Source: Nitrosopumilus sp. (lineage in GTDB: Archaea; Thermoproteota; Nitrososphaeria; Nitrososphaerales; Nitrosopumilaceae). From it: a stretch of DNA of 64,000 nt. A program made the translations under genes and the position numbers. This document shows positions 8,230 to 17,033 of this stretch, in pieces. Numbering within the stretch: the first letter of the stretch is position 1; each line of letters begins with the position of its first letter. The notes beneath the pieces were generated by a model. That model worked only from the letters and a program-made list of their open reading frames with translations, was not told the DNA's origin and searched no databases. Location: NCBI RefSeq assembly GCF_025699125.1, contig NZ_JAILWC010000003.1, positions 124,001 to 188,000 on the forward strand, read 5' to 3'.

Positions 8230-10177
8230 TGATTTAATGCAAAGAAAACAACAACAAAAAGAATTACCTCCTAGTAGCCAGAATATAATGGCAACCATAC
8301 TGCAAAGTATACCAAAAGAGGCAAGTGTAACAAAAATCGAATACGAAGGACCACGAATTGCTCTTTATACAAATGCTCCTAGATATCTTATGGAAAATAA
8401 TGAAACAATTTCAAACCTTGTAAATATTATCAAAAAAAGGATTGTTGTAAGAACTGATGAGTCAATTAGAAAACCTGAAGATGAAGCTAGACGAATTATA
8501 GCAGAATGTGTTCCAGAAGAAGCAAAACTACAAGGAACAATCTTTGATACTGCAACCGGCGAAGTTTCAGTTGAAGCAAAGAGACCATGGTTACTACAAA
8601 GAAACGCAAAAGAGTTCAATCATGCTGAAGTCACCGAAAAAATGGGCTGGAAATTGCGTATTAGAAAAGCAACTACTATACCTTCAAGAACAATTCAAAC
8701 AATCAATGCAACTCTGAAGCAATCTTCTGCTGAGAGAAGCAAACAACTCAAACAAGTAGGAGATGAAATTTTTAGACCTAGGCTGTCTCAAAGAACTGAA
8801 GTTTCACTTTATACTTTAGGTGGATTTGGCCAAGTTGGAAGATCCTCCTTATTACTATCTACTCCCGAAAGTAAGATCTTAATTGATTGTGGAATTAATC
8901 CTGGTGCTCGCTCTCCAATGGATGCTTTTCCTAGACTGGATTCTCTAGATATTACCCTTGATGATCTTGATGCAATAGTAATTGGACATGCACACTTGGA
9001 TCATACAGGATTTTTACCGGCTTTATGCAAATATGGCTATAAAGGTCCAATCTATTGTACTGAACCAACTCTTCCTATGATGAATCTCATTCAATTAGAT
9101 GCAATCAAAGTAGCTTCTGCTCAAGGCAGAACTCCAATTTATTCAGAAAGAGATGTAAAACAAATAATGAGACAGACTATCACTCTACCTTATGGAACTG
9201 TAACTGATATTTCTCCTGATATCAAATTAGTTCTGGCAAATGCAGGCCATATACTTGGTTCTGCTTTATGTCATTTTCATATTGGAAATGGTGATCATAA
9301 CTTTGTTTATTCCGGTGATATCAAATTTGGAAAAAGTATTTTGTTTGAAGCTGCTAGTTGGAATTTCCCAAGAGTAGAAACATTATTGATTGAAAGTACA
9401 TACGGACTAAAAGAAGACATACAACCAACCAGACAAGAGGTAGAATCCGCTTTCATTAATGCAGTTAACAATACATTAGCTGATGGAGGCAAAGTTCTAA
9501 TTCCAATTCCTGCTGTTGGACGTGCCCAAGAGATAATGATGGTAATTGATCATTATATGAAATCAGGAGAAATGATTGAAGCTCCAGTATTTACAGAAGG
9601 AATGATCTCTGAGGCATCTGCAATTCATGAATCATATCCCGAATATCTTGCAAAAGAACTAAAACAAAAGATCTTAGAGACTGATGACAATCCATTTGAT
9701 TCAGAATATTTCACTAATATTGAACACGGAGATGCAAGAGAGGAACCAATGAGAGAAAATTCACCATGTATTATTTTAGCAACATCAGGAATGCTAGAAG
9801 GTGGACCTGTTTTAGAATATTTCAAAAATATTGCACCTGACAAGAAAAATAAAGTATTATTTGTTTCATATCAAGTTAATGGAACTTTAGGAAGAAGAGT
9901 TCTTGATGGCTCCAAACAAGCAACTATGTTGGGAAAAGAAGGTAAAGTTGAAGTTGTTACAATCAATTGTGGTGTAGAAAAACTAGATGGTTTCAGTGGT
10001 CATAGTGATTATAATCAATTAATGTCATTTGTACAAAGGTTGAGACCAAAACTTCGAAGAGTCCTTGTTAATCACGGAGAACGCAAGAAATCAGAAAATC
10101 TTGCAATGAATATTAGGCGAATGTACAGAGTGCCTGCCCATTATCCTCAAATTCAAGAAGCAATTAAATTATTTTAA
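8198..10177 (+). CDS. fttA: aCPSF1/FttA: KH-domain beta-CASP ribonuclease and transcription termination factor
   Basis: The protein has two N-terminal KH-like domains (roughly residues 20-185) with GPRIALYTNAPRYL and RKPEDEARRII, then a metallo-beta-lactamase domain with HAHLDHTGFLP and GHILGSALCHF, the beta-CASP insert, and a C-terminal DGFSGHSDYNQL and VNHGERKKSE. This is the layout of archaeal CPSF73 homologs that cleave nascent RNA and act as termination factors (shown in Methanococcus and Thermococcus). The ATG at 8198 lies inside psmB. A second in-frame ATG at 8237, 7 nt after the psmB stop, gives 646 residues and may be the true start. Either way it is linked to the proteasome gene. 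Confidence 0.92.
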   Translation: MNKRKQLSNFSDLMQRKQQQKELPPSSQNIMATILQSIPKEASVTKIEYEGPRIALYTNAPRYLMENNETISNLVNIIKKRIVVRTDESIRKPEDEARRIIAECVPEEAKLQGTIFDTATGEVSVEAKRPWLLQRNAKEFNHAEVTEKMGWKLRIRKATTIPSRTIQTINATLKQSSAERSKQLKQVGDEIFRPRLSQRTEVSLYTLGGFGQVGRSSLLLSTPESKILIDCGINPGARSPMDAFPRLDSLDITLDDLDAIVIGHAHLDHTGFLPALCKYGYKGPIYCTEPTLPMMNLIQLDAIKVASAQGRTPIYSERDVKQIMRQTITLPYGTVTDISPDIKLVLANAGHILGSALCHFHIGNGDHNFVYSGDIKFGKSILFEAASWNFPRVETLLIESTYGLKEDIQPTRQEVESAFINAVNNTLADGGKVLIPIPAVGRAQEIMMVIDHYMKSGEMIEAPVFTEGMISEASAIHESYPEYLAKELKQKILETDDNPFDSEYFTNIEHGDAREEPMRENSPCIILATSGMLEGGPVLEYFKNIAPDKKNKVLFVSYQVNGTLGRRVLDGSKQATMLGKEGKVEVVTINCGVEKLDGFSGHSDYNQLMSFVQRLRPKLRRVLVNHGERKKSENLAMNIRRMYRVPAHYPQIQEAIKLF

Positions 10178-10447
10178 ATCGTATTCTGGTTTCCAAATTT
10201 TTATGTTAGATGGAGCAACAATAATTCTTTCTTCTCCCAATCTTGCAATATCTGCATCAGCAGCTTTTGCAATAGAATACAATTCTTCAACAACCTTTCT
10301 TAGTTGCTCTACATCTTTCTGAGCTAATGGTGTAACTCTCAAAATCAAAATCATTTCTTTTTTGATGTCTTCTTTTATGGAATGAACATCACTGATGTCT
10401 CTAATGGTTATAGCCTTTAGATATGTGGGGCTTTCTTGCTTTTGCAT
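10169..10447 (-). CDS. sepF: SepF-like cell division protein (DUF552)
   Basis: The 92-residue protein has a short N-terminus (MQKQESPTYLKAITI), a conserved strand-helix core with EMILILRVTPLAQKD and helix VEQLRKVVEELYSIAKA, and the final strands RLGEERIIVAPSNIKIW. This is the SepF/DUF552 fold, where the last TPxNV-like strand is seen as APSNIKI. In archaea with FtsZ, SepF anchors FtsZ to the membrane through its N-terminal tip. Thaumarchaea divide mainly with Cdv proteins yet often keep FtsZ, so the role here is open. The 3' end overlaps aCPSF1 convergently by 9 nt. Confidence 0.75.
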   Translation of the reverse strand: MQKQESPTYLKAITIRDISDVHSIKEDIKKEMILILRVTPLAQKDVEQLRKVVEELYSIAKAADADIARLGEERIIVAPSNIKIWKPEYDLK

Positions 10448-10521
10448 CCTTATTGAAAATGGCGATCTACTCCCTCAAAAACTCTTCCTTAGTTCTAACT
10501 AATTTTTAAAAAAATTCACGC

Positions 10522-11580
10522 CTACATTCTGAATTTAATATAGGATTGCTCTTCTGCACATTGGGAATTAATTTCCTCAGTTAAATTCTCATTTTTCACA
10601 GTTACAATACAATCTTGATTTTTTGGCGCGTCTGAATATCTTAGTGTTACAGATGCTGCGAATTCTACATGATCTTTTGCATTTTTGCCACGTAAAATTG
10701 AAATGGGTCCTAGATGATCTTTGGCTTCAAGCAAAATATCTCCTGGTAATGCAATTGCTTTGATCATTTCATTTTCATCTTTGTTTCTTCCAACAACGAA
10801 TTTTGTTTCTTCATCTAATCTAAAATGTCTTCCAATTTTCAACAAATCAATATCGTTGATTGTTGGAGTTTCAACATGTTCAAACAAATCCTTAGCTTTA
10901 ATTCCAAATTGTGGTTCTGTTAACAAACAACCTCCACCTGCATTAGGTGGATTTTCAATTCCATATTTTTTTGCCATTTCTAATTGATTTCTTCTTGTTC
11001 TACCTTTTATCATTCCAAGATTTTCTCTTTTGATCAATCCTTCTTTTTCAGGATCTGTTTCTGGAAGTAATCCCGCAGAAAGTGGTCTTACTATTTTTCC
11101 AATCAATCCTGATTCTTTTTCAATAATTCTTAATGCAGGTGCGTGTTGACTCATTGGACGTTGTCCTAAAACTTCTCCGGATATGATAAATTCTGCACCG
11201 ATCTCCTCCATGTGTTTTTTTGCAGCATCAAACATCATAGTTCTACAATCAACACATGGATTAAAACCCGCACCAATTCCATGTTTTGGGTGTTTTAACA
11301 TCTCAATGTATTCATCACCAAGATAAACCGTCTTTAAATTAACATTTAGATCATCAGCTCTTTCTCTAATTTCAAAACCACACCCTCTTCCACAATCAAA
11401 ATCACAAAAAGGAGTCTTTATTGCAACAGCTGAAACATCAAATCCTTGCTCTTGCATCATACGCACTGCAAGCTGGCTATCTAGACCTCCAGATAACAAA
11501 GCAACTACTTTTTTCTTTTCTTTTTCTTCTGTCACAGCGATCAAACTTAATTTTCCATATACAAACTTTACATCATACAT
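10522..11580 (-). CDS. ThiI/MnmA-like PP-loop tRNA thiolation protein
   Basis: The core has the PP-loop ATP motif VVALLSGGLDSQLAV, a cysteine-rich stretch FCDFDCGRGCGFE, then GFNPCVDCRTMMF with a CxxC, and ISGEVLGQRPMSQ, which match thaumarchaeal ThiI/MnmA-related adenylating sulfur-transfer proteins. These activate a tRNA uridine with ATP and replace oxygen by sulfur. The frame extends upstream to 11664, which would overlap the divergent M24 gene. I prefer the ATG at 11580 (MYDVKF); a GTG at 11535 (VTEEKEKKK) just before the PP-loop is also possible. Which tRNA position is modified cannot be seen. Confidence 0.78.
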   Translation of the reverse strand: MYDVKFVYGKLSLIAVTEEKEKKKVVALLSGGLDSQLAVRMMQEQGFDVSAVAIKTPFCDFDCGRGCGFEIRERADDLNVNLKTVYLGDEYIEMLKHPKHGIGAGFNPCVDCRTMMFDAAKKHMEEIGAEFIISGEVLGQRPMSQHAPALRIIEKESGLIGKIVRPLSAGLLPETDPEKEGLIKRENLGMIKGRTRRNQLEMAKKYGIENPPNAGGGCLLTEPQFGIKAKDLFEHVETPTINDIDLLKIGRHFRLDEETKFVVGRNKDENEMIKAIALPGDILLEAKDHLGPISILRGKNAKDHVEFAASVTLRYSDAPKNQDCIVTVKNENLTEEINSQCAEEQSYIKFRM

Positions 11581-11606
11581 AAATTGAGAATGTGTGATAT
11601 TTTTGT

Positions 11607-12671
11607 ATGAAGCAACGAAGAAAAAATCTTTTAAAATTCGCTCAAAAAATTGATTGTGATACACTAGTTACATTTGAGCCTGAAAATCTGTTCTATATGA
11701 CTGGCTTTTGGGGAGAAGCAATAGGGTTGCTAGAGAAAAATGGTAAAACTACGATAATTGCTCCAGAATTAGAAGTAGGTAGAGCACAAGAAGAATCTGA
11801 AGACTGTGATGTAATCACAGCAGAAAGAGGCACTGGTTTGATATCCTCTTTAATTGAAAAAATCAAAAAAAATCAAGTTTGTACTGATTGCCAAAATTAC
11901 TCTGTTATGATGTCTCTGAAAAAATCCATTCCAAAGATTACATCATCTACAGAACCATTTTATGATTCACGTATAATCAAAGACGAAAAAGAAATCCAAA
12001 TTCTCAAAAAAGCATCTAAAATAATAGATGAAATGTTCAATCTATGCTCAAAAAAGATGAAAGTAGGTCAAAAGGAATCCGAATTGCAAACAATTCTGAT
12101 GACATATGCAATGGAACAAGAAATGTTTGACACTGGTTACAAATCTACATTAAATCCTCTGATAATAGCTGGAGGTCCAAATGGTGCACTTCCTCATGCA
12201 CAAGTAACACAAAGAAAATTCAAAAACGGTGATTTGATAGTGACTGATCTTACTTTACGATACAAAGGATATGTTTCTGATGCGACTAGAACATTTGCAA
12301 TTGGGAAAATTTCACAACAAGCAAATGAAGCATATGAAATTGTCAAGGAATCACAAAAACTTGGCATTAAAGCTGTAAAACCTAATGCATACTGTAAAGA
12401 TGTTGATTTTGCTTGTAGAAAATACATTGAAGAAAAAAATTATGGTCAATACTTTATTCATTCTACTGGTCATGGAATTGGATTAGAAGTTCATGAGCTT
12501 CCAACAATTTCTTACAGAAGTGAAACAAAATTACAAAAGAATATGGCAATTACTGTTGAACCTGGAATATATATTAAAAATAAATTCGGAATTCGTATAG
12601 AAGATTCATTGATAGTAAATGAAAAACCAATTGTAATGCATAAATTTACTAAAGATTTAGTACAAATTTGA
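11607..12671 (+). CDS. M24 family Xaa-Pro aminopeptidase
   Basis: The 354-residue protein has a creatinase-like N-terminal domain (FEPENLFYMTGFWGEAIG) and a pita-bread catalytic domain. The five metal ligands appear in VTDLTLRYKGYVSDATR (two Asp), HSTGHGIGLEVHE (His), TVEPGIYI (Glu) and IRIEDS (Glu). It removes N-terminal residues before proline in the cytoplasm. Length and order are normal for PepQ/Xaa-Pro peptidases. It is divergently paired with the ThiI-like gene over only about 26 nt and converges with the hypothetical gene at 12674. Confidence 0.92.
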   Translation: MKQRRKNLLKFAQKIDCDTLVTFEPENLFYMTGFWGEAIGLLEKNGKTTIIAPELEVGRAQEESEDCDVITAERGTGLISSLIEKIKKNQVCTDCQNYSVMMSLKKSIPKITSSTEPFYDSRIIKDEKEIQILKKASKIIDEMFNLCSKKMKVGQKESELQTILMTYAMEQEMFDTGYKSTLNPLIIAGGPNGALPHAQVTQRKFKNGDLIVTDLTLRYKGYVSDATRTFAIGKISQQANEAYEIVKESQKLGIKAVKPNAYCKDVDFACRKYIEEKNYGQYFIHSTGHGIGLEVHELPTISYRSETKLQKNMAITVEPGIYIKNKFGIRIEDSLIVNEKPIVMHKFTKDLVQI

Positions 12672-12673
12672 GT

Positions 12674-13156
12674 CTAATCATAAAAATCTACTAAATCAAT
12701 AATATGTTTTGAATCTTGATTGTTAGATGTAATTTTCCCTGAAATCTTATTTACATTCCAATCATAATTTAATTCACCTTTGTATGATTCAAAATCTAAG
12801 ATAAAATGATATTCTTCATCATTTACTTTTGAGACTGATAATTCAACTATGGTTTTTTTATTATCAAAAATTTTTTCATCTGGATATTCTTCACTAATTT
12901 TGTTTGTTATTGCCTCCATTACTGTTAGTCCTGATTCATTTGGTCCGTTGTAGTTCATCAATATATCAACAACCTGTTTTTGTTCCGATGTGAGTTCAGG
13001 AAATCTACTTTGAAGATCACTCTTTGTTAATTCTGGAATAGCAAAGATTACAAAGATTGTAATAATTGCAAGATAAATTGGTGCTCTTTTACGAAGAAAT
13101 GATTTGAAATCATTCTTTTTTGGTTTTTCTTCTTTTTTCTTGTTATTTTTTACCAT
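12674..13156 (-). CDS. Hypothetical protein with single N-terminal membrane anchor
   Basis: I do not recognise this 160-residue protein. It has a very basic cytoplasmic N-terminus (MVKNNKKKEEKPKKND), one membrane helix at about residues 31-46 (IYLAIITIFVIFAIPEL) and an acidic, strand-rich outer domain. It lies 15 nt downstream of the methyltransferase gene on the same strand and could be the last gene of the CoA operon. Positive-inside topology predicts the C-terminal domain outside the cell. Confidence 0.6.
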   Translation of the reverse strand: MVKNNKKKEEKPKKNDFKSFLRKRAPIYLAIITIFVIFAIPELTKSDLQSRFPELTSEQKQVVDILMNYNGPNESGLTVMEAITNKISEEYPDEKIFDNKKTIVELSVSKVNDEEYHFILDFESYKGELNYDWNVNKISGKITSNNQDSKHIIDLVDFYD

Positions 13157-13171
13157 TACTTTTCCTAAATT

Positions 13172-14017
13172 CTAGTGTTTTGCAGTTAAAATTAAAACTT
13201 GCCAAGGAAATAGAATTTCTCCATTTTTCTTTGTATATTGTAATGTCTTCTCTTTTACAACCTGTTTCAATTCTTTTCTTTTTGAATAATCTAATTCATT
13301 TAACTTCTCTTTTAGTGGTTTTGCGATGTATTTGATATAATTATTCCAATAATCTGTAAATTTCCCAGGACTGTAATGAAAAATAAATTCTTTAACTGAA
13401 ATTTTTGAGAACCCTGCCTTACTAATTTCTGTGCTTAATGCAGATTTTGTGCCATATCTATCAAGATCTGGGGATCCTGGTGGAACATATTCAGGGATGA
13501 ATTCTTTTACTGAATCTAAAATACTGCTAAAAAATGGAACTTTATCTCCCCTACCATGAACGGATATTCCTATTTTCCCTGATTCTTTGAGGCTATTTTT
13601 CATATTTTTTAATGCTTTATCGGCATTTGGAAAGAAAAACAATGCATACTGACATGTAATGATATCAAATTTCTTTGAAAAGTTAAAATTTTCCGCATCA
13701 ATATTTAGAAAATCTACATTTGATTTTTTTCCACTCCATTTTTCTGCAATTTTGATTGCAGTGCTTGAAGTATCTGCACCTACTACATATCCTGAATTTC
13801 CTACTTTTTTTCTAATATCTTTTGTAACAACACCAGTTCCACATGCTATATCAAGTACTGAATCTCCTTTGTTAATTTCAACTAATTCTATTAATTTAGT
13901 TGTACTTTGGAATGGTCCTTTACTAACACTTGCCCATCTTTTATGGTAACGTGGTGCTACTTCATTCCATACTGTAATGTTTCTTTTTTTGTACTCAAGT
14001 GATTTTAACAAAGACAA
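13172..14017 (-). CDS. Class I SAM-dependent methyltransferase (UbiE/COQ5-like)
   Basis: The 281-residue protein has the SAM-binding motif I VLDIACGTGVVTKD (about residues 53-66), the acidic motif II VVGADTSS, and motif IV FDIITCQYALFFFPN. These define the UbiE-like Rossmann methyltransferases acting on quinones or other small molecules. The substrate is not determinable. It starts 2 nt after the stop of a 57-aa gene that itself overlaps coaBC, so it is likely co-transcribed with the CoA pathway. Confidence 0.8.
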   Translation of the reverse strand: MSLLKSLEYKKRNITVWNEVAPRYHKRWASVSKGPFQSTTKLIELVEINKGDSVLDIACGTGVVTKDIRKKVGNSGYVVGADTSSTAIKIAEKWSGKKSNVDFLNIDAENFNFSKKFDIITCQYALFFFPNADKALKNMKNSLKESGKIGISVHGRGDKVPFFSSILDSVKEFIPEYVPPGSPDLDRYGTKSALSTEISKAGFSKISVKEFIFHYSPGKFTDYWNNYIKYIAKPLKEKLNELDYSKRKELKQVVKEKTLQYTKKNGEILFPWQVLILTAKH

Positions 14018-14019
14018 CT

Positions 14020-14193
14020 TTAGATTAATTCCCCCAGATCTGATTTTAATTTTCTTCCTGTCTCATGAAAATATCTATGTTCAATTATCTTTAGAGTTTC
14101 TGAAATTTTAAAACTATTTGCATGTTTCTTTTCCTTTTTTTCTTTAAGTTCTTTATATTGTGATATTAATTTTTTAAGCTCAGAATTTTTCAT
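14020..14193 (-). CDS. 57-aa charged protein coupled to coaBC
   Basis: Reading leftward from the ATG at 14193 gives MKNSELKKLISQYKELKEK and 38 more residues, ending with a TAA at 14020. The start overlaps the coaBC stop as ATGA, and the methyltransferase start follows 2 nt after its stop, so the whole gap is occupied. The sequence is a Lys/Glu-rich, probably helical N-terminal half followed by ISETLKIIEHRYFHETGRKL. No family recognised. The tight packing on both sides is the main argument that it is real. Confidence 0.7.
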   Translation of the reverse strand: MKNSELKKLISQYKELKEKKEKKHANSFKISETLKIIEHRYFHETGRKLKSDLGELI

Positions 14194-15446
14194 TTTAGTT
14201 TCTGTTCAATTTCTTTTCTAATTAATTTAGCAATCTTTTCTTTTTGCTTCCAACCTGATGATTTTATTTTATTATTATCTATAATTAAGATCTGATTACG
14301 ATCAGGATTTTTTTGATATTTACTACCAATATCATTTGCAATCATAATGTCGGCATTAGCATCTCTCATCTTTTTTTGAGCCGATTTGATTAATGCACTT
14401 TTTGTTATATTGGATTCTGCTTTGAATCCAACCAACAGTGTATCTTTTTGCAATTTTTTTACTTGTTCAATTATTTTAGGCACTTTTTTGAGCCTAATTG
14501 TAAGGAATTTTTTATCACTTTTAATTTTGGATTTTGATACACTTTCTGGAGTATAGTCTGATACAGCTGCTGCCATAATAACAACATCAAATTTTTTCTT
14601 TAATTCTTTTTTAGTTATATCTAACATCTCTTTACTTGTTGTAACGTTGATAACTTTTGCACCTTTAGAAGGTTTTTCATTTCCTGGTCCGTAAATAATA
14701 GTGACTTTTGCTCCAGCAGAAATCAATTCAGATGCTAAAAGAATTCCAGTTTTTCCTGAACTAATATTTGTAATTACTCTTACAGGATCAATGTATTCTA
14801 ATGTAGGACCTGCAGTAATCAGTACTTTTTTATTTTTTAAAATTGACGAGAATCCAAATTTTTTCAACACAATCTCTAAAACATCCTCTGGTTCTGGTGC
14901 TTTTGCTTTTCCTTCAATCATTTGGGGACTAATGAATTGAATTTTATTTTTTAGAAATTCAATATTTTTCTTAACTGCTAAGTTATCATACATTGATTCA
15001 TGCATTGCTAAACACATCAGAATTGGAATTTTGGATCCAAATCCTACAGTAAGCACTGTTGAAACTGGAGTATCATCAATTCCATTTGCAAGTTTACCAA
15101 GTGTATTTGCTGTTGCAGGATATACAATCACTAAATCTGATTGTTTATAATCTGCTAATCTAATATGTTCTAATTCACCAGTAAGTTTTGTTATTACTTC
15201 ATTTCCAGTAGCCCATTTAAAATAATCTGGTTGTATCAATTTAGTTACCGCATTACTTGTAACACATGTTACATCAGCACCATGTCTCATTAGTAATCTT
15301 GCTAATTCAATTGCTTTGTATGCTGCAACACTACCTGCCACACAAAGAACTATTTTTTTCCCTATAATCTCAACACCTTTTGAAGTAACTATATCAAGTG
15401 ATGGATGATCTTTTTTCTTTGCTTTCTTAACTGCCAATTTGCTCAC
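14190..15446 (-). CDS. coaBC: Bifunctional phosphopantothenoylcysteine decarboxylase / phosphopantothenate-cysteine ligase
   Basis: The 418-residue fusion carries the CoaC flavoprotein first: KIVLCVAGSVAAYKAIELAR (about 31-50), VYPATANTLGKLANGIDD and the CLAMHESM block. The CoaB ligase follows with VLITAGPTLEYIDPVRVI and ISSGKTG (about 205-230) and MAAAVSDYTPE. It ligates cysteine to 4'-phosphopantothenate and decarboxylates the product to phosphopantetheine in CoA synthesis. It overlaps panB by 20 nt and the 57-aa gene by 4 nt, consistent with one transcript. The first 25 residues are a basic extension, so an internal start is possible. Confidence 0.95.
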   Translation of the reverse strand: MSKLAVKKAKKKDHPSLDIVTSKGVEIIGKKIVLCVAGSVAAYKAIELARLLMRHGADVTCVTSNAVTKLIQPDYFKWATGNEVITKLTGELEHIRLADYKQSDLVIVYPATANTLGKLANGIDDTPVSTVLTVGFGSKIPILMCLAMHESMYDNLAVKKNIEFLKNKIQFISPQMIEGKAKAPEPEDVLEIVLKKFGFSSILKNKKVLITAGPTLEYIDPVRVITNISSGKTGILLASELISAGAKVTIIYGPGNEKPSKGAKVINVTTSKEMLDITKKELKKKFDVVIMAAAVSDYTPESVSKSKIKSDKKFLTIRLKKVPKIIEQVKKLQKDTLLVGFKAESNITKSALIKSAQKKMRDANADIMIANDIGSKYQKNPDRNQILIIDNNKIKSSGWKQKEKIAKLIRKEIEQKLK

Positions 15447-16275
15447 GTAGTTTTTTCAACTCTTCATCATCCATAGAAAACCAGTTTTCTTCTGCAGGAA
15501 ACGCTCCTGAATTTACATCTTTTTTGTAATCTTCAAGGGATTTTACAATATCTTCAGATAAATTCATGTATCTTTTAGCAAATTTTGGTTTAATTTTATC
15601 ATACATTCCAAGTAAATCTTGAACAACTAGAACTTGTCCATCACAACCAATACCTGAACCAATTCCAATTGTAGGAACACTAACTGTTTGAGATATTATC
15701 TCAGCAACTTCATGGCTAACCATTTCTAATACAATACTGAATACACCTGCTCCTTCAAGCTCTTTTGCATCTTCAATTAACTTCATTGCAGATTCTTTTG
15801 TTTTACCTTGAACTTTGTATCCTTCTGAAAGCATTGTTGTTTGTGGCTGTAATCCAATGTGTCCCATTACTGGAATTCCAATGTCAACTATGGCACTAAT
15901 TGTTTCAGTCATTATTGAACCTCCTTCAAGCTTTACTGCATCAGCTCCTGCTTTGATTAATTTTCCTGAATTATTAATCGCGTCTTCTATACTAGATTGG
16001 TATGACATAAATGGTAAATCTGATATTAAGAGTGCATTTTTTCTTGCTCTGCTGACTGCTTCTGTAAACATACACATTTGATCCATTGTCACAGGAATTG
16101 TATTTTCATATCCTAACATTACCATTCCTGCACTGTCTCCGACTAAGAGTACATCAATTCCTGCTTTATCACAAAGTGATGCTAAAGTGTAATCATAACT
16201 TGTAATGACAGAAATTTTTTTCTTTTCTTTTTTCATTTTTAAAATATCTAATACTGATTTATGCAATCTTAGCAC
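15427..16275 (-). CDS. panB: 3-methyl-2-oxobutanoate hydroxymethyltransferase
   Basis: PanB transfers a hydroxymethyl group from methylene-tetrahydrofolate/pterin to 2-oxoisovalerate, giving ketopantoate. The 282-residue protein has ISVITSYDYTLASLCDKAG, VLLVGDSAGMVMLGYENT (metal-binding Asp), DAVKLEGG, GHIGLQPQTT and GIGSGIGCDGQVLVVQDLLG, all highly conserved. It overlaps the upstream phosphopantothenate synthetase gene by 17 nt and coaBC by 20 nt, so the four CoA genes form one operon. Length is typical. Confidence 0.96.
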   Translation of the reverse strand: MLRLHKSVLDILKMKKEKKKISVITSYDYTLASLCDKAGIDVLLVGDSAGMVMLGYENTIPVTMDQMCMFTEAVSRARKNALLISDLPFMSYQSSIEDAINNSGKLIKAGADAVKLEGGSIMTETISAIVDIGIPVMGHIGLQPQTTMLSEGYKVQGKTKESAMKLIEDAKELEGAGVFSIVLEMVSHEVAEIISQTVSVPTIGIGSGIGCDGQVLVVQDLLGMYDKIKPKFAKRYMNLSEDIVKSLEDYKKDVNSGAFPAEENWFSMDDEELKKLREQIGS

Positions 16276-17023
16276 CTCTTGTTAGATTTTTTCTAATCTC
16301 AAGTATGTTTTCTGAAAGATTTTTTTTATTGTCAAAATCATCAACTATTTTTCTAAGTGAACTGTGATTTTTTTTAGATAATTTCTTTGAGTCATATATT
16401 AGTAAATCAATTGCGCGTGTTACATTATCTACAATTGTAATATTTGCAGTTTGGGAAGTTCTAGAAAGAGGATTTAGATCAAATGTAATGACTATTTTTC
16501 CTGCTTTTCTTAGAGCTATTGTTCTATCTCCATCTTCTAATGGTACTACTACAACATCTGCAGCAAAAATTCCATTTTTATCAACTATTCTTCTTGCTGA
16601 ATCAATTCCAGGTAATTTTGTAGATGTACTGAGATTTGAACCTAAAATCATCTTTGCACCTGATTTTTTGAGAGTCTTGATGATTGCCTGTTTTCTATTT
16701 TTGTTAGTATAAAACAGATTTACCTCAAGTTTAGCCTTGGTTTGCTTTGATAGTTTTACAATTTCTTTAGGGCACAACGCAGCTATATTTCCATTGACAG
16801 ATATTACTGGTCTTTCTGCTAAAAGAATCTGAGCTGCAGCAGCTCTTATTGCCTTTTTTGCAGAGTTTGTTGTTTTCTCACCTAATAGATAATCAAAAGC
16901 TTCACCTCTGCCTTGTGCTAGCAACCCTTCTTTTGCAACTAAACCATTATCAAATCCTTTCACAAGTTTCTCTCTAATAAGTAATGATTTAGCTCTTGGA
17001 TGTGATTTAGGAATTAGTGACAT
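16259..17023 (-). CDS. 4-phosphopantoate-beta-alanine ligase (archaeal phosphopantothenate synthetase)
   Basis: The 254-residue protein matches the archaea-specific phosphopantothenate synthetase (DUF137): IPKSHPRAKSLLIREKLV at the N-terminus, a conserved GLLAQGRGEAFDYLLGE, SVNGNIAALCP, and a nucleotide-binding half with VVVPLEDGDRTIALRKAGK and DLNPLSRTSQTA. It condenses 4-phosphopantoate and beta-alanine with ATP, replacing bacterial PanC/CoaA in most archaea. It lies 10 nt downstream of the pantoate kinase gene, which supplies its substrate. Confidence 0.93.
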   Translation of the reverse strand: MSLIPKSHPRAKSLLIREKLVKGFDNGLVAKEGLLAQGRGEAFDYLLGEKTTNSAKKAIRAAAAQILLAERPVISVNGNIAALCPKEIVKLSKQTKAKLEVNLFYTNKNRKQAIIKTLKKSGAKMILGSNLSTSTKLPGIDSARRIVDKNGIFAADVVVVPLEDGDRTIALRKAGKIVITFDLNPLSRTSQTANITIVDNVTRAIDLLIYDSKKLSKKNHSSLRKIVDDFDNKKNLSENILEIRKNLTRGAKIA

Positions 17024-17033
17024 GTAATTTCAA

